From Dialister sp. UBA6422 (GTDB lineage: Bacteria; Bacillota; Negativicutes; Veillonellales; Dialisteraceae): a stretch of DNA of 5,526 nt. The stretch's first letter is position 1. Each line of letters starts with the position of its first letter. A program made the translations under genes and the position numbers. Below the pieces are notes generated by a model. It searched no databases. It had not been told where the DNA came from and saw only the letters and a program-made list of their open reading frames with translations. The DNA is taken from NCBI GenBank assembly GCA_002439665.1, contig DJPC01000004.1:17822-23347 (forward strand), given 5' to 3'. Positions 5,485 to 5,526 of this stretch are shown here, piece by piece.

Positions 5485-5526
5485 CGTTCATTTAGTTTCT
5501 TAGTACTGAAAGAAGTGAATTAATGA

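Larger units (their letters stand above)
5187..5526. other. Gene-free stretch after purA rich in palindromes
   Basis: These 340 bases contain the purA terminator, a small second hairpin, two larger palindromic structures (5331-5392 and 5417-5484) and no credible coding frame. The last bases (AAGAAGTGA then ATG at 5523) might be the ribosome binding site and start of a plus-strand gene running out of the window, but only four coding bases are visible. Confidence 0.6.

Overview
The window is ordinary chromosomal DNA from a low-GC bacterium, most likely a Firmicute. The adenylosuccinate synthetase has a TTKNGIGPCYADK stretch and the genes lie in an AT-rich anaerobe-like setting with an iron-dependent alcohol dehydrogenase. 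From memory of homologues this suggests the Negativicutes (a Dialister or Megasphaera-like organism), but that placement is an inference and no marker here settles it.

Layout: three genes lie on the minus strand and one on the plus strand. In minus-strand order they are a class I adenylate-forming fatty acyl-CoA synthetase (2075-3514), a small basic protein of unknown function built from two copies of a ~70-residue helical unit (1361-1882), and an iron-containing butanol-type alcohol dehydrogenase (114-1301). The last two are separated by only about 60 bases with no terminator between them, so they probably form an operon. That operon has its own extended -10 promoter, buried in a cluster of CTTTCAT/ATGAAAG words. 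The acyl-CoA synthetase has a separate, good sigma-A type promoter marked by a 9-base direct repeat. A 388-base divergent intergenic region separates it from purA (3903-5186), which has an extended -10 promoter, a leader of about 90 nt with a hairpin, a strong ribosome binding site and a textbook intrinsic terminator.

Beyond purA, about 340 bases have no gene. They hold the terminator, a small second terminator-like hairpin, an imperfect 62-base palindrome (5331-5392) and a striking ~68-base palindrome made of GTTGTTAG-like words (5417-5484) that looks like a dispersed intergenic element.

Functionally, purA does purine synthesis and is unrelated to its divergent neighbours. The acyl-CoA synthetase activates fatty acids, and the dehydrogenase interconverts aldehydes and alcohols. 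A shared pathway is not shown by the sequence. I see no defence system, CRISPR array, transposase, tRNA or rRNA. The least explained items are the duplicated small protein with its operator-like promoter region and the two palindromes after purA.
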